A DNA stretch of 62,986 bases from Alphaproteobacteria bacterium. GTDB taxonomy: Bacteria > Bacteroidota > Bacteroidia > Chitinophagales > Chitinophagaceae. How positions within the stretch are numbered: position 1 is the first letter of the stretch; each line of letters starts with the position of its first letter. The translations under genes and the position numbers were made by a program. The notes under the pieces are model-generated. The model was not told the DNA's origin, did no database searches, and saw nothing but the letters and a program-made list of their open reading frames with translations. The stretch covers positions 1 to 62,986 of the forward strand of contig JASGCT010000008.1 in the NCBI GenBank assembly GCA_030053915.1, in the 5' to 3' direction. Shown here piece by piece: positions 1-9,269 of the stretch.

Positions 1-146
1 TTGAGATGCTTGGAGATGCGAATCTTTTAAATTCAGAATTTGAAAATTATCAAAAAATAACGTCTGAAGATGTGTATCAATTTTGTAACAAAACATTTGT
101 CAACGAAAAATTAAATACTTTATTTTATTATGCTGAACCAGTTTAA
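1..146 (+). CDS. M16 family metallopeptidase, C-terminal end only (partial)
   Basis: An open frame enters from the left edge (codons from base 3) and stops at 144-146. The 47 visible residues include EMLGDANLLNSEF and end in NTLFYYAEPV, which looks like the last helix and strand of an M16 (insulinase/processing-peptidase-like) protein. The next gene is a second M16 protein starting 17 bases before this stop, so the two are translationally coupled. In Bacteroidota such tandem M16 genes usually encode a catalytic HxxEH subunit followed by a non-catalytic partner. The zinc site of this first gene would lie outside the window and cannot be checked. The assignment rests on context plus a short tail. 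Confidence 0.6.
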   Translation, partial: EMLGDANLLNSEFENYQKITSEDVYQFCNKTFVNEKLNTLFYYAEPV

Positions 147-1437
147 TGCACAAGTGAACCGTAGTGAGGCACCACAATATACAGATTTAACGAAATTTAA
201 TTTCGATTTAAAACCTTATATTCATTTTAAATTACAAAACAACTGCAATCTTTATATTATTGAAGGCGGTTCTCAAGAAATTTTAGATGCTAAATTTGTT
301 TTTGATGCAGGTACATTTAATTTTTCAAATATTAATATTCCTAAAACTACCAATACACTTTTGTTAAGCGGCACCAACCAATGGTCTTCAAAGCAAATAC
401 ACGAGCAATTTGAACAAGAAGGCATTTTTATTAATTTAACCTGTGGCAAAAAAACAGCTACTATTCATATTCAGTGTTTAAGTAAAAATTTTGCGAAAGC
501 CTTGCCATTACTTACAGATATTCTGTCTGATTGTGTATTTCCAGAAGACGAAATTAAAACGTTTACGACTATTCAAAAACACCAAATTATCGAGCAGCTG
601 AAGCGTTCGGATGTACAGGCTGATAAAATTATTAAAGAGTATATTTATGGCACCGATCATCCTTACAGTCGATTTGCTATGCCAGAACTTTTTGACAATG
701 TAAATCAAGTTGATATTATGGATTGTTATCAGCAATTTTATTGTTTTGGGAAATGTAATATTTTTATTTCAGGGAAGGGTTTAGAGCACCTTGAGCTTGT
801 AGATTTGTTAGATAATCATATAGGAAAACTACCGTTTACAAACCAAGATGTTCAATATATCAAACCGGTTCTCAAGGAATTATCAACAGTCAAAGAAACA
901 ATTTATCATAATCCTAAGGCTGTTCAAGGTTCTATACGCCTTGGGCGTCCAATTGTAAATATGTTTCATGAAGACTTTTTTAAACTGCGTATTTTAAATA
1001 TTTTATTTGGGGGTTATTTTGGGTCGCGTCTCATTCGTTCCATTCGAGAAACCAAAGGTTATACCTATAGTATTTATAGTCAAATTTTATTTAATATTGA
1101 TTATCCGTCATTTATCATCAATACTGAAGTTAGCAAACCCAATATTATGCCTTGTTTAAATGAAATTAAACGTCAAATGGACATTTTGCATACAGAACTT
1201 GTAAGCGACGATGAACTTAAATTAGTTAAAAATTTTATTTTTGGTACTTTTTTAAATGAACTTGATGGCATTATTAACCTCGCAACAATCTGGCAAACCT
1301 ATATTTTAAATTCTATCCCAGTTGAATATTTTTATCGTTCCATTCATACCGTAAAGACTATTACGCCCGAAGATATTCAAAAGGTTGCTCAGAAATACCT
1401 TAATTATCAAGAATTTTACGAACTTACTGTAATATAA
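130..1437 (+). CDS. M16 peptidase-like protein, probably non-catalytic subunit
   Basis: 435 aa. This is the typical length for the two-domain M16B family. The C-terminal half carries the family's signature near residues 295-320 (GGYFGSRLIRSIRETKGYTY), which shapes the substrate cavity. The N-terminal half lacks the HxxEH zinc motif: the equivalent stretch around residues 80-95 reads LLLSGTNQWSSKQIHEQFEQ. It is therefore probably the inactive partner of the M16 subunit encoded just upstream, forming a heterodimeric periplasmic or cytosolic peptidase. No signal peptide is evident. The ATG at 130 lies inside the end of the preceding gene (17-base overlap), consistent with coupled translation. 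A MPP-like or PqqL-like role cannot be separated from sequence alone. Confidence 0.85.
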   Translation: MLNQFNAQVNRSEAPQYTDLTKFNFDLKPYIHFKLQNNCNLYIIEGGSQEILDAKFVFDAGTFNFSNINIPKTTNTLLLSGTNQWSSKQIHEQFEQEGIFINLTCGKKTATIHIQCLSKNFAKALPLLTDILSDCVFPEDEIKTFTTIQKHQIIEQLKRSDVQADKIIKEYIYGTDHPYSRFAMPELFDNVNQVDIMDCYQQFYCFGKCNIFISGKGLEHLELVDLLDNHIGKLPFTNQDVQYIKPVLKELSTVKETIYHNPKAVQGSIRLGRPIVNMFHEDFFKLRILNILFGGYFGSRLIRSIRETKGYTYSIYSQILFNIDYPSFIINTEVSKPNIMPCLNEIKRQMDILHTELVSDDELKLVKNFIFGTFLNELDGIINLATIWQTYILNSIPVEYFYRSIHTVKTITPEDIQKVAQKYLNYQEFYELTVI

Positions 1438-1478
1438 TTTTCTTTAATAATTTTAACATTTAAAATGTAAAAAATTAG

Positions 1479-1486
1479 TATCTTTG
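1479..1486 (+). promoter_or_regulatory. Bacteroidota -7 box (TATCTTTG)
   Basis: This is an exact match to TAnnTTTG, 13 bases before the ATG at 1500. No good TTTG -33 box is visible at 19-21 bases upstream. The spacing resembles the other short-leader promoters in this window, such as 13834-13841. Confidence 0.6.
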
Positions 1487-1499
1487 TAAAAATTTTAAA

Positions 1500-2306
1500 A
1501 TGACATACAATACGCCTGTTATGAAATTAATTTTATCATGTATTCTTGGTATTTCTTTAACCTCATTTTTAATTCCTCCCAAAACCTCTAATTTTGAAAA
1601 TAAGCATTCTATTCAAATTATTATTAATGAGCCTGATATGATTTTTGTTCAAGGTGGGGAATATACAATGGGTTGTGTTTCTACGAATCCGGAAGATTGT
1701 TATACCTGGAATCAACCTTCGCATCAAGTTACTTTAAGTGATTTTTATATTTCTAAATACGAAGTAACACAAGCTCTTTATAAAAATATTATGCTGAGTA
1801 ACCCTTCAAATTTTATTGGCGATAGCTTACCTGTTGATAATGTTACTTTCGACCAAGCCATTGCATTTATTCTTGAATTAAACAGATTAACAAACAAGAA
1901 ATATCGTTTGCCAACGGAGGCTGAGTGGGAATATGCGGGTGAAGGTGGTAAAAAATCTAAGGGTTTTATTTTTGCTGGCAGTAATGTATTAAATGAAGTT
2001 GCTTGGCATCATGAAAATAGTAACCATACTACGCATCATGTTGGTATGTTAAAGCCCAATGAATTAGGCATTTATGATATGAGTGGTAATGTGTGGGAAA
2101 TGTGTTTTGATTGGTATGCCGATTATACTACAAAACCTCAAATAAACCCAAGAGGTCCTTTCCTTGGCGATGTAAAAGTTATGCGTGGTGGTAGTTGGGA
2201 ATTAGATAACGACCAATCTTGGGATACGGATTTTAGAGGCATTTATACACCAAATCATGGTGATAATGATCGTGGATTTAGATTAGTAATTGGTACAAAT
2301 GATTAA
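1500..2306 (+). CDS. SUMF1/formylglycine-generating-enzyme-fold protein, secreted
   Basis: 268 aa. Residues about 45-265 form a full FGE-sulfatase (SUMF1) fold. Diagnostic blocks are FVQGGEYTMG, SKYEVTQALYKNIM, YRLPTEAEWEYAGEGG, IYDMSGNVWEMCFDWY, VMRGGSWELD and DRGFRLV. A hydrophobic stretch follows a second Met at residue 8 (MKLILSCILGISLTSFLIPP) and looks like a signal peptide, so ATG 1521 is an alternative start. The fold is used by true formylglycine-generating enzymes, by ergothioneine enzymes and by structural T9SS/gliding lipoproteins (GldJ, GldK). This copy is shorter than GldK and lacks an obvious lipobox. It heads an apparent operon with the DHH phosphoesterase (12-base gap) and FKBP lipoprotein. 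The specific function is not known. Confidence 0.8.
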   Translation: MTYNTPVMKLILSCILGISLTSFLIPPKTSNFENKHSIQIIINEPDMIFVQGGEYTMGCVSTNPEDCYTWNQPSHQVTLSDFYISKYEVTQALYKNIMLSNPSNFIGDSLPVDNVTFDQAIAFILELNRLTNKKYRLPTEAEWEYAGEGGKKSKGFIFAGSNVLNEVAWHHENSNHTTHHVGMLKPNELGIYDMSGNVWEMCFDWYADYTTKPQINPRGPFLGDVKVMRGGSWELDNDQSWDTDFRGIYTPNHGDNDRGFRLVIGTND

Positions 2307-2318
2307 ATAAAAATTATA

Positions 2319-3335
2319 ATGAACCCACAGATCATCAGTACCATAGAAATTTTAAAAAATAACATACGGTTCGACAGTCGTTTGGTAATTACGTGTCATC
2401 AAAAGCCCGATGCCGATGCCCTTGGTTCTACTAATGCCTTGGCTTTGTTTTTTGAATCTTTAGGCATAAAAGTACAGGTGATATCACCCTCAAATTGGGC
2501 ATCATATTTAAATTGGTTGCCTTATATTGACCAGGTAATAAATTACGAAAAAAACAAACAACAAGCTGATGAGTTTTTAAACCAAGCTGATTTTGTATTT
2601 TGTTTAGATTTTAATGCTTTAGACCGGGTACATTCGATGAGTACGGCGTTAAAATTAGTACCCAAACAAAAAATGATTTTAATAGATCATCATCAAAACC
2701 CACAAAGTTCCTTTTTTGAATATATCATATCGGAACCTCATATACCAGCTACTTGTCAACTCATCTATTATTTTATTGAGCATTTTGATGTGTCAAAACT
2801 CAATACAAAAATGGCAACCTGCCTTTATGCAGGGATTATGACCGATACGGGTTCATTTAAATTTTCATCCACTTTACCTGAAACGCATGTAGTTGTGGCT
2901 GAATTACTTAAACATAACATTAATCACCAGCAAATTCATACTAATTTATTTGACAACTATCGTCAGAACAGATTGGAGTTCTTAGGATTCATTTTACAGA
3001 ATAGATTAGATTTTCTACAAAATGGCAAAGTTGCATTATTATTGGCCACTGCTGAAGATATTCAAAAATTTGATATTCAAACCGGTGATACTGAAGGGAT
3101 TATAAATTTACTTTTTGAGGTAAAAACCGTTGAAATTGCGGCGATGGTAACAGATAGGCTTGAAGAGCGGCGCTGGAGTTTTAGAAGTAGAAGTCATCAC
3201 GATGTTAATATGTTTGCTAAAACATACTTTAATGGTGGCGGGCATCAAAATGCTGCTGGTGGAAAATCGCATGACTCCCTTGAAAATACTGTCCAAAATT
3301 TTAAAACACATATAAATAATTATCAATTTAAATAA
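2319..3335 (+). CDS. nrnA: DHH/DHHA1 phosphoesterase, NrnA-like oligoribonuclease/pAp phosphatase
   Basis: 338 aa. The N-terminal DHH domain shows the Mn2+-binding motifs in order: VITCHQKPDADALGS (residues 24-38), the DFNALDRV segment near 98-105, IDHHQNP near 124-130, and MTDTGSFKFSS near 174-184. The C-terminal DHHA1 substrate domain ends in GGGHQNAAGGKS. This set is the NrnA/GdpP-type architecture without extra sensory domains. The likely cytosolic role is degradation of short oligoribonucleotides and dephosphorylation of 3'-phosphoadenosine 5'-phosphate. It lies 12 bases after the SUMF1-fold gene and 6 bases before the FKBP lipoprotein gene, so all three are probably co-transcribed from the promoter near 1480. 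NrnA next to an FKBP lipoprotein is, to my knowledge, a common Bacteroidota arrangement. Confidence 0.88.
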   Translation: MNPQIISTIEILKNNIRFDSRLVITCHQKPDADALGSTNALALFFESLGIKVQVISPSNWASYLNWLPYIDQVINYEKNKQQADEFLNQADFVFCLDFNALDRVHSMSTALKLVPKQKMILIDHHQNPQSSFFEYIISEPHIPATCQLIYYFIEHFDVSKLNTKMATCLYAGIMTDTGSFKFSSTLPETHVVVAELLKHNINHQQIHTNLFDNYRQNRLEFLGFILQNRLDFLQNGKVALLLATAEDIQKFDIQTGDTEGIINLLFEVKTVEIAAMVTDRLEERRWSFRSRSHHDVNMFAKTYFNGGGHQNAAGGKSHDSLENTVQNFKTHINNYQFK

Positions 3336-3341
3336 AACACT

Positions 3342-4256
3342 ATGTTAAAAAAAACTATTTTCTCAATTGCCTTAGCAGTCCTTTTGTGGTCTTGTAATTC
3401 TTATGAAAAAACGCCGTCTGGTATGTTGTTTAAGATTAAACATAACGGCAATAATATGCCAAAAATAAACAATTACGACATTATAAAAATGAATATAGAA
3501 TATCGCCGTGAGCGCAAAGATTCCATGTTCTCAACTACGAATGGCTTTTTACCAATGTATTTACCATACGATTCTAACCGAAGTGTTCCATTTAGTATTT
3601 TTGAAATTTTACCTCAAGCCCGTGTTGGTGATGATATAGAATTTATAATTGATATGGATAGCATTGTTAAACTTGGTTACGCACAATACAATCCAATTTT
3701 AGATAAACATGATAGAATCATTGCTAAAGTAAATATCATTAAAAAATTTACTGACCAAGTTGCGGCTGGTGTTGATAGACAAAATGAATATGATAAACTT
3801 TTAAAAAAAGAAACAGAAGACATAAGAACCTATTTAAAAAACAAAAAAATCACTGCTAAAGAGTTAAAAGACGGCGTGTTTATTCAAATAGAAAAAACGG
3901 GCGACCTTACAAAGAAAGTTGATTCTGGCAAAATGATTTCGGTATATTATACTGGTAGGATTATGAGTAATGATACGATATTTGACTCGAATATCATTCC
4001 AAAATTAGATAGTCCGCTTACCTATCAGCAGGGGGTACAAACTTTAATTCCAGGCTGGGACATTGCAATAAAAGAACTTGGTCTTGGTGGTAAAGCAAAG
4101 TTTTATATTCCTTCTTTAAAAGCGTATGGTGCTAATGGTGCTGGAAAAATCCCACCATATACCAATATTTATTTTGAGGTAGAAGTTATTAAAATTCAGG
4201 ACGCCCCAAAACCACCAAAAGAATCGTCTAAAGGGAAATCTAAAGGGAAACATTAA
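3342..4256 (+). CDS. FKBP-type peptidyl-prolyl isomerase lipoprotein (GldI-like)
   Basis: 304 aa. The N-terminus MLKKTIFSIALAVLLWSC is a lipoprotein signal peptide with Cys18 as acylation site. Residues about 190-285 are a complete FKBP domain with VYYTGRIMSNDTIFDSN, LIPGWDIAIKELGLGGKAK and YGANGAGKIPPYTNIYFEV. Residues 25-140 resemble a second, degenerate FKBP-like domain. The tail is short and basic (SSKGKSKGKH). The mature protein should be anchored in the envelope, folding or chaperoning exported proteins. GldI of gliding Bacteroidota is an FKBP lipoprotein of this kind, and T9SS cargo genes are nearby, but orthology to GldI is an inference. It follows nrnA by 6 bases. Confidence 0.82.
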   Translation: MLKKTIFSIALAVLLWSCNSYEKTPSGMLFKIKHNGNNMPKINNYDIIKMNIEYRRERKDSMFSTTNGFLPMYLPYDSNRSVPFSIFEILPQARVGDDIEFIIDMDSIVKLGYAQYNPILDKHDRIIAKVNIIKKFTDQVAAGVDRQNEYDKLLKKETEDIRTYLKNKKITAKELKDGVFIQIEKTGDLTKKVDSGKMISVYYTGRIMSNDTIFDSNIIPKLDSPLTYQQGVQTLIPGWDIAIKELGLGGKAKFYIPSLKAYGANGAGKIPPYTNIYFEVEVIKIQDAPKPPKESSKGKSKGKH

Positions 4257-4424
4257 TAAAAAATAATGTCATGATGCTATAGTTTATTGGTTGTTGTACA
4301 TGCATTAAATAGTAATAGCTAACTTATCTCAACTCGAATGGATGAGGTAGTAAAATTAATGTTGCAACGCTTTTAATTATAAAGACCATGTTTAAAATAA
4401 TCTTTTTATTAAATATATTTATTG

Positions 4425-4432
4425 TAACTTTG
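4425..4432 (+). promoter_or_regulatory. Bacteroidota -7 box (TAACTTTG)
   Basis: Exact TAnnTTTG match, 25 bases before the ATG of the RCC1-repeat cargo gene. The -33 position is only T-rich. The rest of the 201-base gap (4257-4457) shows no gene or convincing structure. Confidence 0.55.
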
Positions 4433-4457
4433 AGTACTTAAATTTATAATTGAGACT

Positions 4458-7400
4458 ATGAAAAAACAAACTCATTTGAAATTTGTTTTTTTGTGTGTTG
4501 TTTTATGCTATTTTAGTTTCATGAACGCTGTGGGACAAAGTATTCATGGCTCTGACAAACGATTTGTATTTTCGGCAAATTCCAATGACAACGTTCTTAA
4601 GAAATTAAATAAATTTATTATTGCAACACAAGATACGTTAATCTTAACGGCATCTGGGTTAAAAGCTGTATTATTTAAACGGTTTCCCGACTCGTTGGTT
4701 TACGATACATTTCTTTTTAAAAAACCATTAAATTTGGTAGATACGCAGTATGGATTCGTTATTCCAAGTAGTTTTAAAACCGATTTGTATCAAGTTAAAG
4801 GAATTTCATATCAGAATGTATTGAGTCGCCCAAAACTGGTTAGAATCTATGCCTTTAATCCTGGAAAAATTAATGCTTTGGGCTGGGGATTGAATTTTTT
4901 TAACGAAAATATGGTTGAGAATTATTTTGATAGTCCAGTATATTTAGCGGGCGGTGAACAGTTTGTTGTAGGTTTGAATGTTAGAGGTCAGTTGAAATTT
5001 TTAGGTCGTGATTTAAGTGGTGAAGGTCCAATTCCAATGGGTATTGATAGTATTGTAGATGTGCGTTGTGGCTGGTTTCATAGCATTGCTTTAAAATACG
5101 ACGGCACTGTGATATGTTGGGGCAACGATTTTAATAAGCAAGTTTCTGTGCCGCATACTATTTTGGATAGTGCTGTGAGTATAGTGGCTGGGGGTTATTA
5201 TTCTGGTTGTGTAAAAGAAAGTGGTCGTATTGAAATATGGGGTGCTGTAGATACCCCTAATACACCTTTAGTTTTAAAAACAGATTTTGGTCAAAGGGAT
5301 ATACCAAAAACATTAGGATTTATAGTTCAATTGGCGCCGCGTGGCGAACATGTGATGGCATTGAGTTCTGAAGGTAAAATTACAAGTTGGGGTCAAAACG
5401 ATGAAGGGCAAACTAATGTGCCTATAAACTTACCAATTGTAACCACGATAAATGGTGGCTGGAAGCATAGTTTAGCCATAAAATATCCATACAATACGGT
5501 TGCAGCTTGGGGTGAATCGACATTTGAAGCTACTGCTGTTCCTGCAAATTTAGACAATATCATTAAAATAGACGGTGGTGATTTTCATTCTATGGCATTA
5601 AAAAATGATGGTACTATTTACCAATGGGGGGGAAATTATAGTCCATTACCACAAATCTATCAATCGCTTTATCCTGTTCCAAAAATAAAAAATGTCGTTG
5701 ATATTGCGGCTGGAGACTATAGTAGTTATGCTTTGTATAAAATTTTAATTACTACCACTACCAATATTAATAATGCTATAAATATCAAGTCGTATTTAGA
5801 AGTAAAAAAACATGATACAACGAGACTAACATATTCTTTTACAAATGGTTATGTTTTTGATAGTCTTATAGTAAACGACACGCTCATGGTTAAAGATTCT
5901 CTAAACGGCTATAGTTTTTACAATATTTTAACTGACCAAAAACTAGCATTTTATTTTAGTTATAAAACACCGGTTATTGATACAGTGTCTGCCAATTTTA
6001 ATGTTAAAATTTGTGCTAATAGTCTGGATACTATTCCAAAAATATTTCTAAGAGTTAAACCGACTAATAATCCAATGGATACCAGTAAATATATTAATAT
6101 TCAATGGTTTAAAAATACAGTTTTAGACACTCAACAAGCAATTTTAGTAGCAAATTTACAATTTAAAATAAAAGGCATAGACACCATAATAAGTTATATA
6201 CCACCCGATACAAATTTTGGTACTTTTTATTATTTTGCTAAGGTAAAAAATGCGTATTTATTTGAAGTCAATTCTAAAATTTATGGTCCAATTACACTTA
6301 TAAAATATAAACCCACTTACAAAATTAAAACGATACAATTTCATGATACCTTATATTGTAAAAACGACGTGTCGCAAGGTTTATCATTAGCCTCGTTTGA
6401 TATTAATCTTAAGAACCCTGTTTTTCGATGGTTTTATGGCACTACGCCACAATTTAGTTCAGCAAATATTATTCCTAATTATTTATTATCCATATTTTAT
6501 CCTTCTACAAATTCAGTAAATAGTTTACCAGATACCACATACTATTTTGCAATTTTGCAAGATTCCACAGAAAGTTGTACTTTTGATACATTATTGAATC
6601 CAGTTAAAATAATAATAGACTTCCCAGAAATCACGAAGCAACCGGATACTTTAAAACAAGGTGCTTGTAAAGGTGCATATTTTAATGCTTTAAGCGTAGA
6701 GGTTAGTAAAAATTGGCAAAACAAAGTAAACTATTATTGGTATAAAAACAATTCTAATTTTTCAAATTTATTAGTAGATAGTACTCAATATTATCAGCCT
6801 AAGCAAGATTTTCCAGATACGTCACAATATTATTGTATTATCCAAGTTATTGCTACTTGTAATGGTGCTAAGGATACCAGCAATTTTTCGGGCTTCCATA
6901 TAACCAATCCTATTCCAAGTGTAACGCTACCTTTAGATACAAGTTTTTGTAGCGATTCTTTTGCGCATCAAATTTTTCCAATACTATATTCTATGTATGG
7001 ACAAGTGTATCGTTATCAATGGCAACGCATAACACATGACGGACGTGGTGTTCTATTAGATTCTTTGTTTAGCACAAGTTACGCATTAAGTTTGCCCAAA
7101 AAATTAGACAGTATTTTATTTTTTAGATTATTGGTAACAAATCAATACGATTGTAAGGACACAAGTGGAATTATTAAAATTCGATATACTCAATTACCTC
7201 ATCTTTTTATTGATACATTATCAGTAATTAATCCCTTAACGCCACTTAATTATTTAGAAATCCAATTGCGAGGTTCTTATATTTACCGCATTTTTCCAAG
7301 CCAGTTAGCATATCCTAATGAAACGTTTAGTAACCAATCTGTTAAATTAATTTTAGAAAGGGATACTGTTTTTAAAATAATTGGAATAGATGCCAATGGT

Positions 7401-7733
7401 TGTAGTATCGAAGATTCATTGCGTGTTGATATTGATACTGTTTTTAAAATTGATATTTATCCTTCAAAAGTGATTACCCCTAATGATGATGGTGAGAATG
7501 ATTTTTGGAAAATAATAAATATTGAATACTATCCTTTAAATGAAGTTGTTATTTATAATACTTATAATGAACCTGTTAGAACCTTTTTTAATTATCATAA
7601 ATTTTCACAATGGCGGGGTGAGAGTCAATATAATACACCACTTCCTAACGGGCAATATATATATATTATTAAGTGTTTTTACCAAAATAGGATAGTTAAT
7701 TATAAGTCTGGATTTATTGCGATACGCAGATAA
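4458..7733 (+). CDS. Secreted RCC1-repeat protein with Ig-like domains and T9SS type B sorting domain
   Basis: 1,091 aa. A signal peptide covers about residues 1-27 (hydrophobic FVFLCVVLCYFSFMNAVG). Residues about 135-430 contain RCC1-type beta-propeller repeats, each with a GxxHS(I/M)AL core and a WG turn: GWFHSIALKYDGTVICWG, GGYYSGCVKESGRIEIWG, GEHVMALSSEGKITSWG, GGWKHSLAIK and GGDFHSMALKNDGTIYQWG. Residues about 500-960 are several Ig-like units of the kind that fills the giant protein at the right end of the window (YYWYKNN, YCKND, CSDSF). The last ~90 residues (ITPNDDGENDFWKI through NGQYIYIIKCF) are the gliding-motility-associated C-terminal domain used for type IX secretion. It is expected on the cell surface. 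It is monocistronic with its own promoter. The ligand is unknown. Confidence 0.88.
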   Translation: MKKQTHLKFVFLCVVLCYFSFMNAVGQSIHGSDKRFVFSANSNDNVLKKLNKFIIATQDTLILTASGLKAVLFKRFPDSLVYDTFLFKKPLNLVDTQYGFVIPSSFKTDLYQVKGISYQNVLSRPKLVRIYAFNPGKINALGWGLNFFNENMVENYFDSPVYLAGGEQFVVGLNVRGQLKFLGRDLSGEGPIPMGIDSIVDVRCGWFHSIALKYDGTVICWGNDFNKQVSVPHTILDSAVSIVAGGYYSGCVKESGRIEIWGAVDTPNTPLVLKTDFGQRDIPKTLGFIVQLAPRGEHVMALSSEGKITSWGQNDEGQTNVPINLPIVTTINGGWKHSLAIKYPYNTVAAWGESTFEATAVPANLDNIIKIDGGDFHSMALKNDGTIYQWGGNYSPLPQIYQSLYPVPKIKNVVDIAAGDYSSYALYKILITTTTNINNAINIKSYLEVKKHDTTRLTYSFTNGYVFDSLIVNDTLMVKDSLNGYSFYNILTDQKLAFYFSYKTPVIDTVSANFNVKICANSLDTIPKIFLRVKPTNNPMDTSKYINIQWFKNTVLDTQQAILVANLQFKIKGIDTIISYIPPDTNFGTFYYFAKVKNAYLFEVNSKIYGPITLIKYKPTYKIKTIQFHDTLYCKNDVSQGLSLASFDINLKNPVFRWFYGTTPQFSSANIIPNYLLSIFYPSTNSVNSLPDTTYYFAILQDSTESCTFDTLLNPVKIIIDFPEITKQPDTLKQGACKGAYFNALSVEVSKNWQNKVNYYWYKNNSNFSNLLVDSTQYYQPKQDFPDTSQYYCIIQVIATCNGAKDTSNFSGFHITNPIPSVTLPLDTSFCSDSFAHQIFPILYSMYGQVYRYQWQRITHDGRGVLLDSLFSTSYALSLPKKLDSILFFRLLVTNQYDCKDTSGIIKIRYTQLPHLFIDTLSVINPLTPLNYLEIQLRGSYIYRIFPSQLAYPNETFSNQSVKLILERDTVFKIIGIDANGCSIEDSLRVDIDTVFKIDIYPSKVITPNDDGENDFWKIINIEYYPLNEVVIYNTYNEPVRTFFNYHKFSQWRGESQYNTPLPNGQYIYIIKCFYQNRIVNYKSGFIAIRR

Positions 7734-7747
7734 TAAATTACATATTG

Positions 7748-7770
7748 TAATATTCATAAATAGAATATTA
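7748..7770. terminator. AT-rich hairpin between convergent genes
   Basis: Eight-base inverted repeat TAATATTC / GAATATTA with a 7-base loop, in the 51-base space between the convergent RCC1-repeat and cyanophycinase-like genes. It could end transcription from both sides. There is no long U-tract, so the call is tentative. Confidence 0.35.
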
Positions 7771-7784
7771 AAAAATATGATTAT

Positions 7785-8894
7785 TTATAATACTTCGTTA
7801 AACACGCCATTTTGAGCGTTCCAATACACATAAGTTCCGCCGCTACCACTTTGCCAAGTATTTAAATTAAACGTTTGCGATCCTGTATTATTGGCTTTTA
7901 TTTTATATACTTTAAATGTTTTATTTTGAATATTCCATGTTAAAGGTTGTCCAGATGTGCAATTTTGTGGGGCTTGCAAACTTATATCAGGATTGTATTG
8001 TACAAAATAAACGTTTCCATAATTTGCTTGAGATGTTCCAAAAATAGTAGCTGTGCCGTTAGGGTCGATACAAACAGAAGTTGTTTCGTCGCAAGCGATG
8101 GCTTTAGCAGCTTGTCCATAATCTTGATAAATCCTGGCTAAAAATGTTACCAAACGTCCTTGTCGGTCTCGGTTACCAAAATGAGTATCTGTGATTAAAT
8201 TTCTGAGATTTGAATTAAAGATAAAGGCGGCGGAATCGACTGTTACCAAAGAATTATATGGGTTGGCGAGGGCTTCGGCTGAGGTTACAGAGCCGGTTTG
8301 TCCTGAATAATAATATTGTCCCATGATAGCCATTCCGGCACTTGTACCGCCAACAACAATATGGCGCTGTTGCATGGCGTCATGAATACTTTGGCTTACG
8401 AGTGTGTTTCGCCAAAAATTAATATAAGTCCATTGGTCGCCGCCTGCAAACCAAATCGCTTCGGCATGTTGAATTTTATTTAAAACATAAGGATCGGTAC
8501 TGGCTGTAATGTCGTTACAAACAATGGTTTCTACAGAATTTACAGCTACGCCTAAGTCGGAATATAAATACGTATTATAACCATTAGAACCCGATGTTCT
8601 TAACACCAAAATATCGCCACCATTGGCTTTTTGTAAAAACCAGCGCATGGCATTATCATCTTCGGTACCGCCTCCCATTAAACAAACACCGCCAGTGGGT
8701 TGCGTAACAATATCGGTTGTATTACCAGTAAAATAACTGGTGTAATTTTTGGGTGCTTTGGCTGTTGCAGAAAATTGAGTTGTAGATACGTTATTATTTT
8801 GAAGGTCTTCATTCAAAGCACCTGAAATGTTTTTGTTGCAACTTGTAACAACAATGGTTAGTAAAAATAAATTTACAAAAATAATTTTTCTCAT
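7785..8894 (-). CDS. Cyanophycinase-like (S51 family) lipoprotein
   Basis: 369 aa. The start MRKIIFVNLFLLTIVVTSC is a lipoprotein signal peptide (Cys19). The core matches cyanophycinase-type S51 serine peptidases. GGTSAGMAIMG near residues 180-190 holds the nucleophilic serine. The block DTHFGNRDRQGRL near residue 238 supplies the conserved His/Arg region. FAGGDQWTYINFW near 150 is the GG(D/N)Q motif. These enzymes cleave cyanophycin or related beta-linked aspartyl peptides. In Bacteroidota, exported homologues probably act on external peptides, so cyanophycin itself should not be assumed. It has its own -7 box at 8935-8942 and is convergent with the RCC1-repeat gene. Confidence 0.85.
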   Translation of the reverse strand: MRKIIFVNLFLLTIVVTSCNKNISGALNEDLQNNNVSTTQFSATAKAPKNYTSYFTGNTTDIVTQPTGGVCLMGGGTEDDNAMRWFLQKANGGDILVLRTSGSNGYNTYLYSDLGVAVNSVETIVCNDITASTDPYVLNKIQHAEAIWFAGGDQWTYINFWRNTLVSQSIHDAMQQRHIVVGGTSAGMAIMGQYYYSGQTGSVTSAEALANPYNSLVTVDSAAFIFNSNLRNLITDTHFGNRDRQGRLVTFLARIYQDYGQAAKAIACDETTSVCIDPNGTATIFGTSQANYGNVYFVQYNPDISLQAPQNCTSGQPLTWNIQNKTFKVYKIKANNTGSQTFNLNTWQSGSGGTYVYWNAQNGVFNEVL

Positions 8895-9269
8895 TTGATT
8901 TTTTAAAATTTTAAAATTATGTTTTTTTGATTTTCAAATGTAGGGTTTAAGAAATTAAAATATTATAATGAATATTTAAATTTTCTTATTAGATTTGTTA
9001 AAACTTAATAATTATTGTTGTATTTTATATATTATTGTCAAGGTTTTGTTAAAATATCAAAAATGCTATAATGTGTCCTTTTGAGGCGCCTTGTAAAAAA
9101 TCACCTCCACTGCCATTGTCTGAACTATAATTTATAGTGATTTTAGGGTGAACATGATTTTTGAAAGTACAATATACATAAATATTTTGTTGGGTTTTAT
9201 AAACAAAACTACGCTGATTTTTAAAATTTTGTTGCACTTATTTATTGATAGTAGGATTTTTTTTCATTC
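8895..9269. other. Intergenic region of 375 bases
   Basis: It holds the minus-strand -7 box at 8935-8942 for the cyanophycinase-like gene. A 62-codon open frame (9049-9237, minus) has no recognisable domain and no promoter box, and I do not call it a gene. No riboswitch, tRNA or terminator with a U-tract was seen. Confidence 0.5.
8935..8942 (-). promoter_or_regulatory. Bacteroidota -7 box (TACATTTG on minus strand)
   Basis: Exact TAnnTTTG match read on the minus strand, about 40 bases before the ATG of the cyanophycinase-like gene. No clear -33 TTTG is present. Confidence 0.55.

Noticed and set aside
1500..2306. GldK/GldJ assignment for the SUMF1-fold protein
   Set aside because: It is much shorter than GldK, has no clear lipobox and is not next to gldL, gldM or gldN.
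7785..8894. True cyanophycin degradation
   Set aside because: The catalytic motif fits the S51 family, but no cyanophycin synthetase or related gene is present, and the lipoprotein signal points to external peptides, so the specific substrate is not claimed.
9049..9237. 62-codon open frame on the minus strand between crcB and the cyanophycinase-like gene
   Set aside because: It has no recognisable domain, no -7 box and odd composition for a conserved protein; it is best explained as chance in a 375-base spacer.
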